Below are positions 1 through 7,879 of a stretch of DNA of 23,220 bases, piece by piece. Made by a program: the position numbers and the translations under genes. This DNA comes from CAZOWM01 sp964583615 (GTDB lineage: Bacteria; Spirochaetota; B62-G9; DRHN01). The notes beneath the pieces were generated by a model. It saw only the letters and a list, made by a program, of their open reading frames with translations, searched no databases and was not told where the DNA came from. The DNA is taken from assembly GCA_964583615.1 (NCBI GenBank), contig CAZOWM010000048.1, positions 1-23,220 of the forward strand, in the 5' to 3' direction. The first letter of the stretch is position 1. Every line of letters starts with the position of its first letter.

Positions 1-758
1 GAGATGATTGCACCGGCGTGACCCATTCTTTTTCCCGGAGGTGCGGTTCTTCCGGAGATAAACGCGACAACGGGTTTGTTCATCCGGTGACAAATGAAAT
101 CTGCAGCTTCCTCCTCACCCTCACCGCCGATTTCTCCTATGAGAACGACACCGTCAGTTTCCCCGTCTTTTTCGAATATCTCTAAAAGCTCGGTAAATCC
201 GGTTCCTATTACCGGATCACCGCCAATTCCGATGCAGGTAGACTGGCCGATTCCCGAGGCTGTCAGGTTGTAGACAATCTCATAAGTGAGAGTGCCGCTT
301 CGGGAAATAACCCCGATTTTCCCCGGCATATGTATGCGGGCTGGCATAATCCCGATCTTACACTGTCCGGGAGTAATGATTCCGGGACAGTTTGGACCGA
401 TGAGCCTGGCGCCTCGTGTACGCACATGGTGATATGTTTCAATCATCTCGAGCACCGGAATTCCTTCGGTAATGCACACGATCAGCCCTATACCTGCGTC
501 CGCTGCCTCTCTTATTGCAGCGGAAGCAAACCGAGCAGGGACAAAAAGTACGGTACATTCCGCATCTGTAGATTGTACCGCTTCCTGTACCGTGTCGAAC
601 ACCGGCGCACCGTGTACTGTCTGTCCTCCTTTGCCGGGAGTGACTCCTCCCACGACATTGGTTCCATATTCGATCATTGTTCCCGCATGAAAAAAGCCGT
701 CGTGTCCGGTAATCCCCTGAACTATGACTTTTGTGCTGCTGCCCACAAGAATACTCAT
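1..758 (-). CDS. sucD: Succinate-CoA ligase subunit alpha (partial, 3' end beyond window)
   Basis: Translated from ATG at 758, this is the N-terminal 252 residues of the CoA-binding/phosphohistidine subunit of succinyl-CoA synthetase, which makes ATP or GTP and succinate from succinyl-CoA in the TCA cycle. It opens with a Rossmann CoA-binding domain (VIVQGITGHDG, then GGVTPGKGG). The linker GPNCPGIITPG is typical of the family. The active-site segment MGHAGAII lies at the window edge, with His247 matching the phosphohistidine His246 of E. coli SucD. The last base pairs of the window fall shortly before the family's usual C-terminus, so only about 40 residues are missing. It follows sucC by 25 bases and is the last visible gene of the sdh-suc operon. 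No frameshift or missing motif is seen in the visible part. Confidence 0.95.
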   Translation of the reverse strand, partial: MSILVGSSTKVIVQGITGHDGFFHAGTMIEYGTNVVGGVTPGKGGQTVHGAPVFDTVQEAVQSTDAECTVLFVPARFASAAIREAADAGIGLIVCITEGIPVLEMIETYHHVRTRGARLIGPNCPGIITPGQCKIGIMPARIHMPGKIGVISRSGTLTYEIVYNLTASGIGQSTCIGIGGDPVIGTGFTELLEIFEKDGETDGVVLIGEIGGEGEEEAADFICHRMNKPVVAFISGRTAPPGKRMGHAGAII

Positions 759-783
759 TTGTCCTCCGACACTTCGATCCGGG

Positions 784-1914
784 TTATTCTGAAAATTGTA
801 CGACTTCTTCAACAGCTGACACAAGATCCTCGTGCATGGATATTCCCGCTCCTTCAAGGATTTTTCTTCCCTCTTTCTCGTTGGTTCCTATCAGCCGAAT
901 TACGAGCGGAAGTTTTAGCCCGAATGACTCTTTTGCCTGTACAATGCCGCGTGCGATGTCATCGCAGCGAGTGATCCCCCCAAAGATGTTGATGAGCACC
1001 GCATTGATTTTTTTGTTGCGGGTGAGAATATGGAAGGCGTGCATGACTTTTTCCGGGCTTGAGCTTCCACCGACATCGAGAAAATTTGCCGGTTCTCCCC
1101 CAAACAGCTTGATGATGTCCATTGTTGCCATTGCAAGCCCCGCTCCATTGACAATACAGCCTATGGTTCCATCAAGACCGACGAAGCTGAGCCCATACTC
1201 TTTTGCCTCCAGCTCATCGCTTTTGTATTCTTCGCTGTTTCTTAAGGTTTCCAGGTCAGGGTGCTTGAAAAGCGCGTTGTCGTCGATGATTACCTTTGCA
1301 TCAAGAGCAACAAGATCACCGGATGGGGTGAGCACAAGGGGGTTTATTTCAACCAGAGAGCAGTCTTTTTGGGAGAGCAAAGAATAGAGGGAGTGCACGA
1401 TATTCGTTGCCTTTTTTAAAAGCCCTGCCCCCTGAAAGATGCCATGGAATAATGCGTGAACCTTTTCTTCAAACACTCCCACTGGAGGTTCGATCAGAAG
1501 AGTATGTATCTTTTCCGGCGTTGAGTGCGCGAGTTCTTCTATGTCGACCCCGCCCTCGGCGCTTACAATAAGAACAATATTTCTCTTCGAGCGGTCGATA
1601 GTGAGGCTGAGATAATACTCCCGCTCTATGTCTACTATTTCAGAGACCAGCACGCGCCTTACGAGAACAGACTTGATGCTCATGGAGAGGATTTCGGATG
1701 CGGTGGCTCTCACGTTCTGTTTCCCCTCCGCGAGCCGCACGCCGCCCGCTTTCTCTCTCCCTCCAACCAATACCTGTGCCTTTATGATCGCCCTGTAATT
1801 GAATTTTTTAGCAGCCTCTACCGCTTTGTCTGGAGAGTCGGCGATTTCTTCCTCCGGCACCTTGATCCCATACTCTCTGAACAGGTTTTTTGCCTGATAC
1901 TCATACAGCTTCAT
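784..1914 (-). CDS. sucC: Succinate-CoA ligase subunit beta
   Basis: This 376-residue protein has the ATP-grasp fold of the nucleotide-binding subunit that pairs with SucD. The N-terminus MKLYEYQAKNLFREYGIKVP and the nucleotide-binding segment KAQVLVGGREKAGGV are diagnostic. The metal and phosphate region is LVEINPLV, and the C-terminal domain carries GTIGCIVNGAGLAMATMD and INIFGGITRCD. The length is slightly below the usual 385-390 residues, with no visible gap in conserved blocks. ATG at 1914 is preceded only by a weak GGGGA-type ribosome site. It lies 42 bases after the sdhB remnant and 25 bases before sucD, so it is probably cotranscribed from the promoter at 3294-3322. Unlike the sdh genes upstream, it looks functional. 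Confidence 0.95.
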   Translation of the reverse strand: MKLYEYQAKNLFREYGIKVPEEEIADSPDKAVEAAKKFNYRAIIKAQVLVGGREKAGGVRLAEGKQNVRATASEILSMSIKSVLVRRVLVSEIVDIEREYYLSLTIDRSKRNIVLIVSAEGGVDIEELAHSTPEKIHTLLIEPPVGVFEEKVHALFHGIFQGAGLLKKATNIVHSLYSLLSQKDCSLVEINPLVLTPSGDLVALDAKVIIDDNALFKHPDLETLRNSEEYKSDELEAKEYGLSFVGLDGTIGCIVNGAGLAMATMDIIKLFGGEPANFLDVGGSSSPEKVMHAFHILTRNKKINAVLINIFGGITRCDDIARGIVQAKESFGLKLPLVIRLIGTNEKEGRKILEGAGISMHEDLVSAVEEVVQFSE

Positions 1915-1956
1915 GGTGATGTCCCCGATGGTGGAATGATTTGATGGAACAGACTG

Positions 1957-2937
1957 TTACGCCGAACCATCATGAATATGTTCCCCGCGCTGTTTTCTGT
2001 ACTTTTTTATCTTCTGCTTTGTAAGATTTATCAGTTTCGTGACTTTGATGCCGCGGGGGCAGACCACAGTGCACTGAAAGTGGTTTTCACACGGCCAGAC
2101 ACCGTTTTTATTGTCAAGTGAAGGAAGCCGCTCTTCGAATCCGGTATCACGGTTATCGTCGAGGAAACGCGCTGTCTGCACGATCGCGGCGGGACCGAGA
2201 AAAGAAGGGTTTTTCTCCGAAATGACGGGACAGGCGGAATAACATGCTGCGCATAGTATGCACTTTGTGGCGTTGTCGAACTCTGCCTGTTGTTCCGGAC
2301 TCTGTAACCGCTCCTTTTCTACAAACTCCTGCTCAGAGATGAGAAAAGGCTTCACAGACCGGTATTTCTCAAAGAAATCCGATTGCCTTACCATGAGGTC
2401 TCTTTCGACAGGGAGGTTCCCCAGAGGCTCCACGCTGATCGTGTCGCCGTCCCCACTTGCAACATCCTTCACAAGCGTCTTGCATGCAAGGAGATCGGTG
2501 TTGTACTCCCCGCGCGTATCCTGGGTCCGAACCTGTGCGTACCGTTCCCGAAGCTTGCTGATCGATTCCACTGCAGATGACATCTCAGACTCCGTTCTGT
2601 AAATGCCCACTTTCTCCATCATCACTGATTCCATTTCTGTGCGTATATTCTCACCGTGTGTTCCTCCTCCGCTCAGTATCAGCTCGATTCGGGAACGTAT
2701 TTCGTCGTCGGCATCCCCGGGCACTGGAACAAAATCAGCGTCCCTCACAAACCGCTCCATGTGTTGACCGGCCCGACTTCCGAACACGACGAGGTCTACA
2801 AGGCTGTTGGTGCTCAGCCGGTTTGCACCGTGTACAGACACCCATGCACACTCACCAGCCGCATACAGATCTTCATAGACGGTGCCGTACGGATCGGCGA
2901 TGACCTGTCCGTCACTTGTTGTGGGGATACCTCCCAT
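1957..2937 (-). pseudogene. sdhB: Fused remnant: SdhA C-terminal part joined to SdhB lacking its 2Fe-2S domain
   Basis: An open frame of 326 codons (from ATG 2937; the frame is open back to about 3104) joins two different proteins. Residues 1-150 are the C-terminal half of the SdhA/FrdA flavoprotein, including the substrate-site segment HGANRLSTNSLVDLVVFG. They stop inside the helical domain at GEYNTDLL. From residue 151 (ACKTLVKDV) the sequence is succinate dehydrogenase iron-sulfur subunit, with the 3Fe-4S/4Fe-4S motifs CILCAACYSACP and CENHFQCTVVCPRGI. Missing are roughly the last 90-100 residues of SdhA, the intergenic region, and the first 75-80 residues of SdhB with its plant-ferredoxin 2Fe-2S cysteines. 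The joint, near 2488, lies in a perfect palindrome CTTGCATGCAAG (2479-2490). Electron flow from FAD to quinone would be broken, so I treat it as a pseudogene; an assembly collapse is the alternative. Confidence 0.85.
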
Positions 2938-3029
2938 GGCGTAGTGGGCAGTCGGCTGAACCGGAATCGGGTCTTCCGCAGGATCGATCCCCTTGTATGT
3001 TCGGCAGAAATCTGCGATATCCGGGAGTT

Positions 3030-3248
3030 TTACTTCGATGAGTTCTTTCCCGAGATGGGTTGCGTCGAGGTGGAGGTAGTCATCAACCGATCTGTTCCCG
3101 CTGATCCCCCCTGCGCTGCACCGGTATGGCTTCGCATGGGGTAGAGTTTTGAAATGACCGCCGTTTTTGCAGAAATGCTCGACTCCAGGGCGGCGTACAG
3201 GCCCGCCCCTCCCGCCCCTACAACCACCGCTTCATATTCATGGGTCAC
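3030..3248 (-). pseudogene. sdhA: SdhA N-terminal fragment (internal deletion plus frameshift)
   Basis: Starting at GTG 3248, the first 48 residues are a normal succinate dehydrogenase/fumarate reductase flavoprotein N-terminus: the FAD dinucleotide motif VVVGAGGAGLYAA and the segment KLYPMRSHTGAAQGG, in which His41 matches the covalent-FAD histidine. At about 3105 the SdhA sequence ends. In the neighbouring frame it resumes as NRSVDDYLHLDATHLGKEL, which in intact homologues lies about 250 residues further on. The rest of this frame to 3030 is out-of-frame translation. The lost part holds most of the FAD and capping domains. The joint sits in a run of six G (3106-3111), where short homology between GGI blocks may have recombined. 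Translation would begin from an excellent AAGGAGG site (3254-3260), so this is a recently broken gene. No cytochrome b subunit gene lies upstream. Confidence 0.85.
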
Positions 3249-3293
3249 CTCTTACCTCCTTTTTACGGTATAGCAAGGAAGTGAATGAAAAAA

Positions 3294-3322
3294 ACAATAA
3301 GCTGTTGCACCCGGTTTGTCAA
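3294..3322 (-). promoter_or_regulatory. Promoter of the sdh-suc operon
   Basis: On the minus strand there is a perfect -35 box TTGACA (3322-3317), a 17-base spacer, and a -10 box TATTGT (3299-3294, four of six consensus). It sits about 45 bases before the sdhA GTG, followed by an AAGGAGG ribosome site. This is direct sequence matching to the sigma-70 consensus; activity is inferred. Confidence 0.6.
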
Positions 3323-3341
3323 GAAAGGCTTGAGACAACAC

Positions 3342-3370
3342 TTGCAATCGTAGGAAAAGAAAGATATCAT
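3342..3370 (+). promoter_or_regulatory. Divergent promoter for the small ORF at 3447
   Basis: TTGCAA (3342-3347), a 17-base spacer and TATCAT (3365-3370) match four and five of six sigma-70 consensus bases. It faces away from the sdh promoter, whose -35 box lies 20 bases away, and precedes the 3447 start by about 75 bases. The two promoters share a control region. Confidence 0.45.
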
Positions 3371-3446
3371 ATTACATGGATATTCTTTGTATCCGGTTTT
3401 GTTTTTATTCTCCGTATTTTGCCAGTGCTCCGGGCGGAGAAAAGCC

Positions 3447-3746
3447 ATGGCCATTATCAGGATGGATATGCTCGCAGAAGTCTATTCGCGATACAAATTC
3501 GCCGGCTCTGAGGAGGAGAGAAACGCGGTTATTGGCGAAGGGCTGAGAAAAATATTTCTCCGCCTCGACCGATATACAACCGATCCCGGAAAGTATGTAC
3601 AAAAGTCCTCACAAGCCATACATGAGCTCGAGGCAATACTTGAGCGGTTTTATCATCAGGACAACAGGTTCTTGAAGCTGATACATTCGAAAGCGCAGAT
3701 ATATATAATCAAAAAGGAACAGAAAAGAAGAAAAAACACGGTGTAA
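3447..3746 (+). CDS. Small hypothetical protein (99 aa)
   Basis: I do not recognise this family. ATG 3447 was chosen because GGAGA lies about seven bases upstream. A longer in-frame start at 3387 would add a hydrophobic leader but has no ribosome site. The protein is hydrophilic, predicted to be mostly helical, and ends in a strongly basic tail (KKEQKRRKNTV). It contains no cysteine and no membrane segment. The stretch around residues 49-85 (AIHELEAILERFYHQDNRF onward) could form an amphipathic helix. It is preceded by a good promoter at 3342-3370 and is divergent from the sdh-suc operon. The 535-base gap after it suggests it is transcribed alone. The composition looks like a real protein, but no homologue or function can be named from the sequence. 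Confidence 0.55.
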   Translation: MAIIRMDMLAEVYSRYKFAGSEEERNAVIGEGLRKIFLRLDRYTTDPGKYVQKSSQAIHELEAILERFYHQDNRFLKLIHSKAQIYIIKKEQKRRKNTV

Positions 3747-4281
3747 AAGGCCTTCAGAGCGGCCCAGTCTGACCACTGTACTAAAAAAAACACGAAAGGG
3801 ACCAGCTCAGGTACATCGCCAATCGGGTTTTCCACCAATACCCTCTAAAGCGCATCAACGATTGTTGATGGGGGAAATTGACTTCGCCTTTTTCGGTCCC
3901 CGTGTGCAGAAGGAAAAGGCAAATCGCACCGGGAGCAGGTTTTTTGTAACGCCCGATATTTCCCTCCGGGATGTCGGCTTAATCCTCGGGCGGCAAAGGT
4001 CTACTCCTTCCAAAAACCGAGGGGAGAACCTAACGTTGAGTCAGCACAAAAATGTACCGTCAACCGGGTATTGATTATTATGCCCCTTTACATCCTCCTG
4101 AATATTCTCAATGCCGAAGCACTGGGAATCAGAGTAATGGAAAAGATCAGCTCTTCTTAATAGTATACACAAAAATGGATTTTACACAAATAATTTTATT
4201 ATTATTGTGTGAGAAGAAAACGAAGTATGCAGTACGAGTATATCCCGTTTCAGAAGGTATTCCACAAACGAGAAGGGAAAA
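3747..4281 (+). other. Gene-free stretch between the small ORF and the helicase
   Basis: No convincing protein or tRNA is seen here. It holds several short inverted repeats: CATCAAC/GTTGATG with a four-base loop (3853-3870), GCCTTTT/AAAAGGC (3886-3920), and ACACAAATAAT/ATTATTGTGT (4184-4210) about 70 bases before the helicase start. None is followed by a clean U run, so none is a textbook terminator. The helicase promoter probably lies in the AT-rich part after 4150, but no box pair stands out. The helicase ATG follows AGAAGGGAAAA, a usable ribosome site. Confidence 0.4.
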
Positions 4282-6753
4282 ATGAATATTGAAAAACTCC
4301 CCGTGTACATGCATAAGGATGTCATCATCGATGCATTGCGGAAGAACCAGGTCATCGTTGTTGAAAGCCCCACCGGTACGGGAAAGACGACCCAGCTTCC
4401 GAAAATTCTTTTTGACGCAGGATTCTCCATACAGAGACAAATCGGTGTGACTCAGCCGAGAAGAATTGCAGCGATTTCGGTATCGAGTTTCATTGCACGC
4501 CAGTACGGAGGACAGATACCGGGACTTGTCGGATACAAGATGCGTTTCATAGATGAAACGGTGCCTGAAACAAAGATAGTAATAATGACCGACGGGATTT
4601 TGCTCCAGGAGCTGAAAACCGATCCTCTTCTCTCTCAATACGGGGTGATCATGGTCGATGAAGCGCATGAAAGAAGCCTCAATATCGATTTTATTCTCGG
4701 ACTCCTCAAGAATATCATTCGTGAAAGGGATGATCTCAAAATCATCGTGTCGTCCGCGACAATAAATGCACGAATCTTTTCTGAATATTTTGATGAGTGC
4801 CCTGTGATTTCGATCGAGTCAGAGATGTATCCAGTTGACGTGCGCTACACGCCGCCCGAAAATGCGCACGAGTTCGACTCCCTGCTCAAAAAGATCTCGG
4901 ATATTATTACAGAGATAGAGAAAAAGCAAAAAGAAGGGGATGTGCTGATATTTCTTTCAGGTGAAGGGCAGATCAAGGAATGCATTTCCGTTCTCAGCCG
5001 TATGGATAAAGAAAAGCGGATGAAGCTTTTACCCCTCTATTCACGGCTCTCACAGGAGGAGCAGGAGAGAGTATTTAACGAGTATCCCGGAATGAGAAAG
5101 GTGATCATTGCGACGAATATTGCGGAAACGAGTGTGACGATTGACGGAATTCGCTATGTGATCGATCCGGGTTTTGCGAAGCTTAACTTCTACAACACAA
5201 AGAATTTCACCTCTTCCCTCGTTGAAGTTCCTGTTTCACGGGCATCATGCAATCAGAGAAAGGGGAGGTCTGGGAGAACCGCTGCAGGTACATGTTATCG
5301 GCTTTACACAAAGGAGGAATATGAAAACCGACCGCTCTTCACCGAAGAGGAGATATACAGGCGTGATCTTTCAGAGGTTATTTTACGAATGGCCGAACTC
5401 GGGATCAAGGATTTTGAACGGTTCGATTACATTTCAAATCCGGGATACAGAAACATCAGAGGCGCAGTAAATGTGCTCCGTCTCCTTGGTGCCATAGATG
5501 AGAACAGATCTCTTACTGCAATCGGGGAAATGATGGTAAAGTTTCCAATCATCCCGAGACTCTCGAGGATGATAGTCTCGGCTATAATGGAATATCCCGA
5601 TGTGCTTGATGAAGTGCTCATTGGAGCTGCGTTTCTCAACGACAGAGCTCCTTTTTTACTTCCCCATGGATTCGAGCTTGAAGCGCGCAAGGCGCACCAT
5701 TCATTCAGACACAAGCTCGGTGACTTTGTCTCCTACTTGAGAATTTACAGAGCATACACAAAATCGAATAATCATCAGGACTTTTGCGAACGCTACTTCC
5801 TTGATTACAGAGGAATGGAGGAAATCGTCAATGTCAAGCGCCAGCTTGGAGAAATTGTGGGTGAGATGGGAATCCCCCAGACCGGTGGAGGCAGCCTTCA
5901 GCATTATCTCGCGTCAGTTGCGAACGGGCTGATACAGTTTGTGTGCAAGCGTTCGGGGAAATCACAGTACAGCAGTCTGACTGCGTACGGTATTAAGATA
6001 CATCCTGGCTCTGTGATGTACAGGCAGAGACCGGATTTCATCGTTGCCGGTGAGATCGTGAAGACATCTCAGATGTACGCCCGTTCTGTCTCTCCACTCT
6101 CTCCGGAGCTCTTGAGGATGGTTTCCTACGAGATGTACACGAGCTTTGTCAGGAAAAAGGGGGTACCCGCAAAGAAGCGTGTAGCTGAAAGAGATTATAC
6201 AAATCGTGTGAAGATCGGAAGGGGTATTTTTGACATCCTGCTTGACAGTAAGAAAAAAAAGATCGTACTGCTCCCCTTGGAGTCGATACAAAAGGCGATT
6301 TCCGGGATTGATACCGAACAGCTGCAGAATTTCAAAGGTATGAAGGGAAAAGTGCTTGTGGGAAATTTTGAAATTCTCAGCGGTATGAATCTAAACAGGA
6401 TTCTTCAAGTGATCCCTAAAATAAAAGAAGGGGAGAAAATACTGGAACTGTGGCCGAGAGGTGCGCATTTCGAATACGAAAGAGACGCATACCAGATCGT
6501 GCGGTTTATACCCGACCTACTGAAACCGTGTACAAAAACAAAAAACAGCAAAAAGTGCGGATTTCTCACACTCGTCACCGATGATGACGGTTCTTATTGG
6601 TTCAGCAGTTACAAGGATTTTTCACACGCCCTTGAGGAATCGCTATCAAGCTTGGAAGCACTCACCGATGAAAGCGTGAATGCCCTGGATAAACAGGGTT
6701 TGGAGAAGGTAAACGATACGTATAGACGGTTACTCGAGCTCCTCGAGGAATAA
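4282..6753 (+). CDS. hrpA: ATP-dependent DEAH-box RNA helicase (HrpA-type)
   Basis: This 823-residue helicase unwinds or remodels RNA using ATP in the cytoplasm. Domain 1 has motif I TGTGKTTQ (residues 31-38), Ia TQPRRIAA (57-64), II DEAH (126-129) and III SAT (158-160). Domain 2 has motif V ATNIAETSVTIDGI (277-290) and motif VI QRKGRSGRTAAG (325-336). The following winged-helix/ratchet region fits HA2 and OB domains. It is much shorter than E. coli HrpA (about 1300 residues) because the long bacterial C-terminal extension is absent. The length is near that of HrpB, but the motif V/VI wording and the helical domain resemble HrpA/eukaryotic DHX enzymes more closely. The gene appears intact and monocistronic, ending 118 bases before a regulator with its own promoter. 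Confidence 0.88.
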   Translation: MNIEKLPVYMHKDVIIDALRKNQVIVVESPTGTGKTTQLPKILFDAGFSIQRQIGVTQPRRIAAISVSSFIARQYGGQIPGLVGYKMRFIDETVPETKIVIMTDGILLQELKTDPLLSQYGVIMVDEAHERSLNIDFILGLLKNIIRERDDLKIIVSSATINARIFSEYFDECPVISIESEMYPVDVRYTPPENAHEFDSLLKKISDIITEIEKKQKEGDVLIFLSGEGQIKECISVLSRMDKEKRMKLLPLYSRLSQEEQERVFNEYPGMRKVIIATNIAETSVTIDGIRYVIDPGFAKLNFYNTKNFTSSLVEVPVSRASCNQRKGRSGRTAAGTCYRLYTKEEYENRPLFTEEEIYRRDLSEVILRMAELGIKDFERFDYISNPGYRNIRGAVNVLRLLGAIDENRSLTAIGEMMVKFPIIPRLSRMIVSAIMEYPDVLDEVLIGAAFLNDRAPFLLPHGFELEARKAHHSFRHKLGDFVSYLRIYRAYTKSNNHQDFCERYFLDYRGMEEIVNVKRQLGEIVGEMGIPQTGGGSLQHYLASVANGLIQFVCKRSGKSQYSSLTAYGIKIHPGSVMYRQRPDFIVAGEIVKTSQMYARSVSPLSPELLRMVSYEMYTSFVRKKGVPAKKRVAERDYTNRVKIGRGIFDILLDSKKKKIVLLPLESIQKAISGIDTEQLQNFKGMKGKVLVGNFEILSGMNLNRILQVIPKIKEGEKILELWPRGAHFEYERDAYQIVRFIPDLLKPCTKTKNSKKCGFLTLVTDDDGSYWFSSYKDFSHALEESLSSLEALTDESVNALDKQGLEKVNDTYRRLLELLEE

Positions 6754-6804
6754 GATTCTCGGGTTTTAGCGCCCTTGGGTTTGTTTAAAAAAATGATATA
6801 TGAG

Positions 6805-6833
6805 TTGACACGGAAAAGATGCCAGGGTAAAAT
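6805..6833 (+). promoter_or_regulatory. Promoter of the LacI-family regulator
   Basis: Perfect -35 TTGACA (6805-6810), 17-base spacer and -10 TAAAAT (6828-6833, five of six). It is one of the best promoter matches in the window. The predicted start, around 6840, falls inside the operator at 6834-6847 and leaves a leader of about 32 bases. Confidence 0.75.
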
Positions 6834-6847
6834 TGCAAACGATTTCA
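6834..6847 (+). promoter_or_regulatory. LacI-family operator overlapping the transcription start
   Basis: TGCAAACGATTTCA matches at every fixed position the known LacI/GalR-family operator pattern TGnAAnCGnTTnCA. It lies immediately after the -10 box, where a bound repressor would block polymerase. Autoregulation by the adjacent 6872 gene is inferred from position. I saw no second copy in the upstream regions of the other transcription units in the window. Confidence 0.75.
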
Positions 6848-6871
6848 ATATTTCCTCTTTCCAGTTTATAA

Positions 6872-7879
6872 ATGACAAAAAAACTCAATATCGATGAAGT
6901 TGCGAAACTCGCGGGTGTTTCAACCGCCACCGTTTCACGTGTACTGAACGATTATACCTTTGTCAAGGAAAGCACGCGAAACAGGGTTTTGCAGGTAATT
7001 AAAGAGACTCAGTATCGTGTAAATGCAGTCGCTCGTAACCTGAGAAGGAGAAAAACGCTTTCGATCGGTATGATCATCAGTAATGTGCTGAGCTCATTTT
7101 ACTCCGTGCTCGCAAAAGCCGTGGAGGATGTAGCGATAAGAAACAACTACAGCACGATTCTCTGCAATGGGGGAGACAGCGCCGAAAAGGAGCGAAAGTA
7201 CCTCAAAGTCCTCCATGAGAACAGGGTCGACGGCATCATTCTATCACCAACCGGCAAAAATGCGGACTATCTGAATTTTCTTATTTCCTCAGGAATTCCC
7301 GTTGCGTTCATCGACAGAATCACACAGGGAGTGGAGTGCGATTGTGTGCTGGTGAACAACAGAGAGGCAACGCGCCGAGCGATTGAATTCGTCATCGACA
7401 GGGGATATAAAAAAATCGGATGCATTGCCGGGCCGATGGACAGAATGACGGGAGCCGAGCGTCTCAAAGGGTATATGGAAGCCCTTTCCGGGCGAGGAAT
7501 TATCTTTGATGAAAGGCTTGTCAAATACGGAGATTTTTCATACGAGTCCGGAAGGAAATTAATGGGCGAGATCATCGAAACCGTGCAGATTGACGTAGTT
7601 TTCGTTGCAAATTACGATATGGCAACCGGCGCATTTCAGACAATCAAGGAGAGCGGGTGTGAAATACCGGGGGACATCGGGTTTCTCATGTTTGATGATT
7701 CTGTATGGACGACGCTCGTTACTCCGACGGTTACTGCCATATCACAGCCCGTATACATTATGGGAACGACTGCTGCTGACCTCCTTTTCAAGAGGATTTT
7801 TAACGGGAGCAATTACGTGGAACAAAAACCGGTAAAGGTTGTGCTCGAAACGGAACTGATTGTGCGAGAGTCCATCTAA
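6872..7879 (+). CDS. LacI-family transcriptional regulator
   Basis: This 335-residue protein is a sugar-responsive DNA-binding repressor. Residues 4-26 form the LacI helix-turn-helix (NIDEVAKLAGVSTATVSRVL), followed by the hinge region RVNAVARNLRRRKT. The rest is a periplasmic-binding-protein-like effector domain with the family block VDGIILSPT and a C-terminal end TELIVRES. Its length is standard. The start ATG at 6872 has no recognisable Shine-Dalgarno sequence, which is unusual here and suggests weak translation. The promoter at 6805-6833 and the consensus operator at 6834-6847 imply autoregulation. The effector cannot be deduced. Its targets may be sugar genes outside the window, because the nearest downstream gene encodes a redox-type cysteine protein rather than a sugar enzyme. 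Confidence 0.93.
   Translation: MTKKLNIDEVAKLAGVSTATVSRVLNDYTFVKESTRNRVLQVIKETQYRVNAVARNLRRRKTLSIGMIISNVLSSFYSVLAKAVEDVAIRNNYSTILCNGGDSAEKERKYLKVLHENRVDGIILSPTGKNADYLNFLISSGIPVAFIDRITQGVECDCVLVNNREATRRAIEFVIDRGYKKIGCIAGPMDRMTGAERLKGYMEALSGRGIIFDERLVKYGDFSYESGRKLMGEIIETVQIDVVFVANYDMATGAFQTIKESGCEIPGDIGFLMFDDSVWTTLVTPTVTAISQPVYIMGTTAADLLFKRIFNGSNYVEQKPVKVVLETELIVRESI

Noticed and set aside
3805..3850. tRNA-like words (AGCTCAGGTA and a GGGTTTTCC-like loop) downstream of the small ORF
   Set aside because: No acceptor stem, anticodon arm or CCA context could be drawn; the words are coincidental.
4184..4210. AT-rich inverted repeat ACACAAATAAT/ATTATTGTGT before the helicase
   Set aside because: It is short, of low complexity, and matches no operator I can name, so it is mentioned only in the gap entry.
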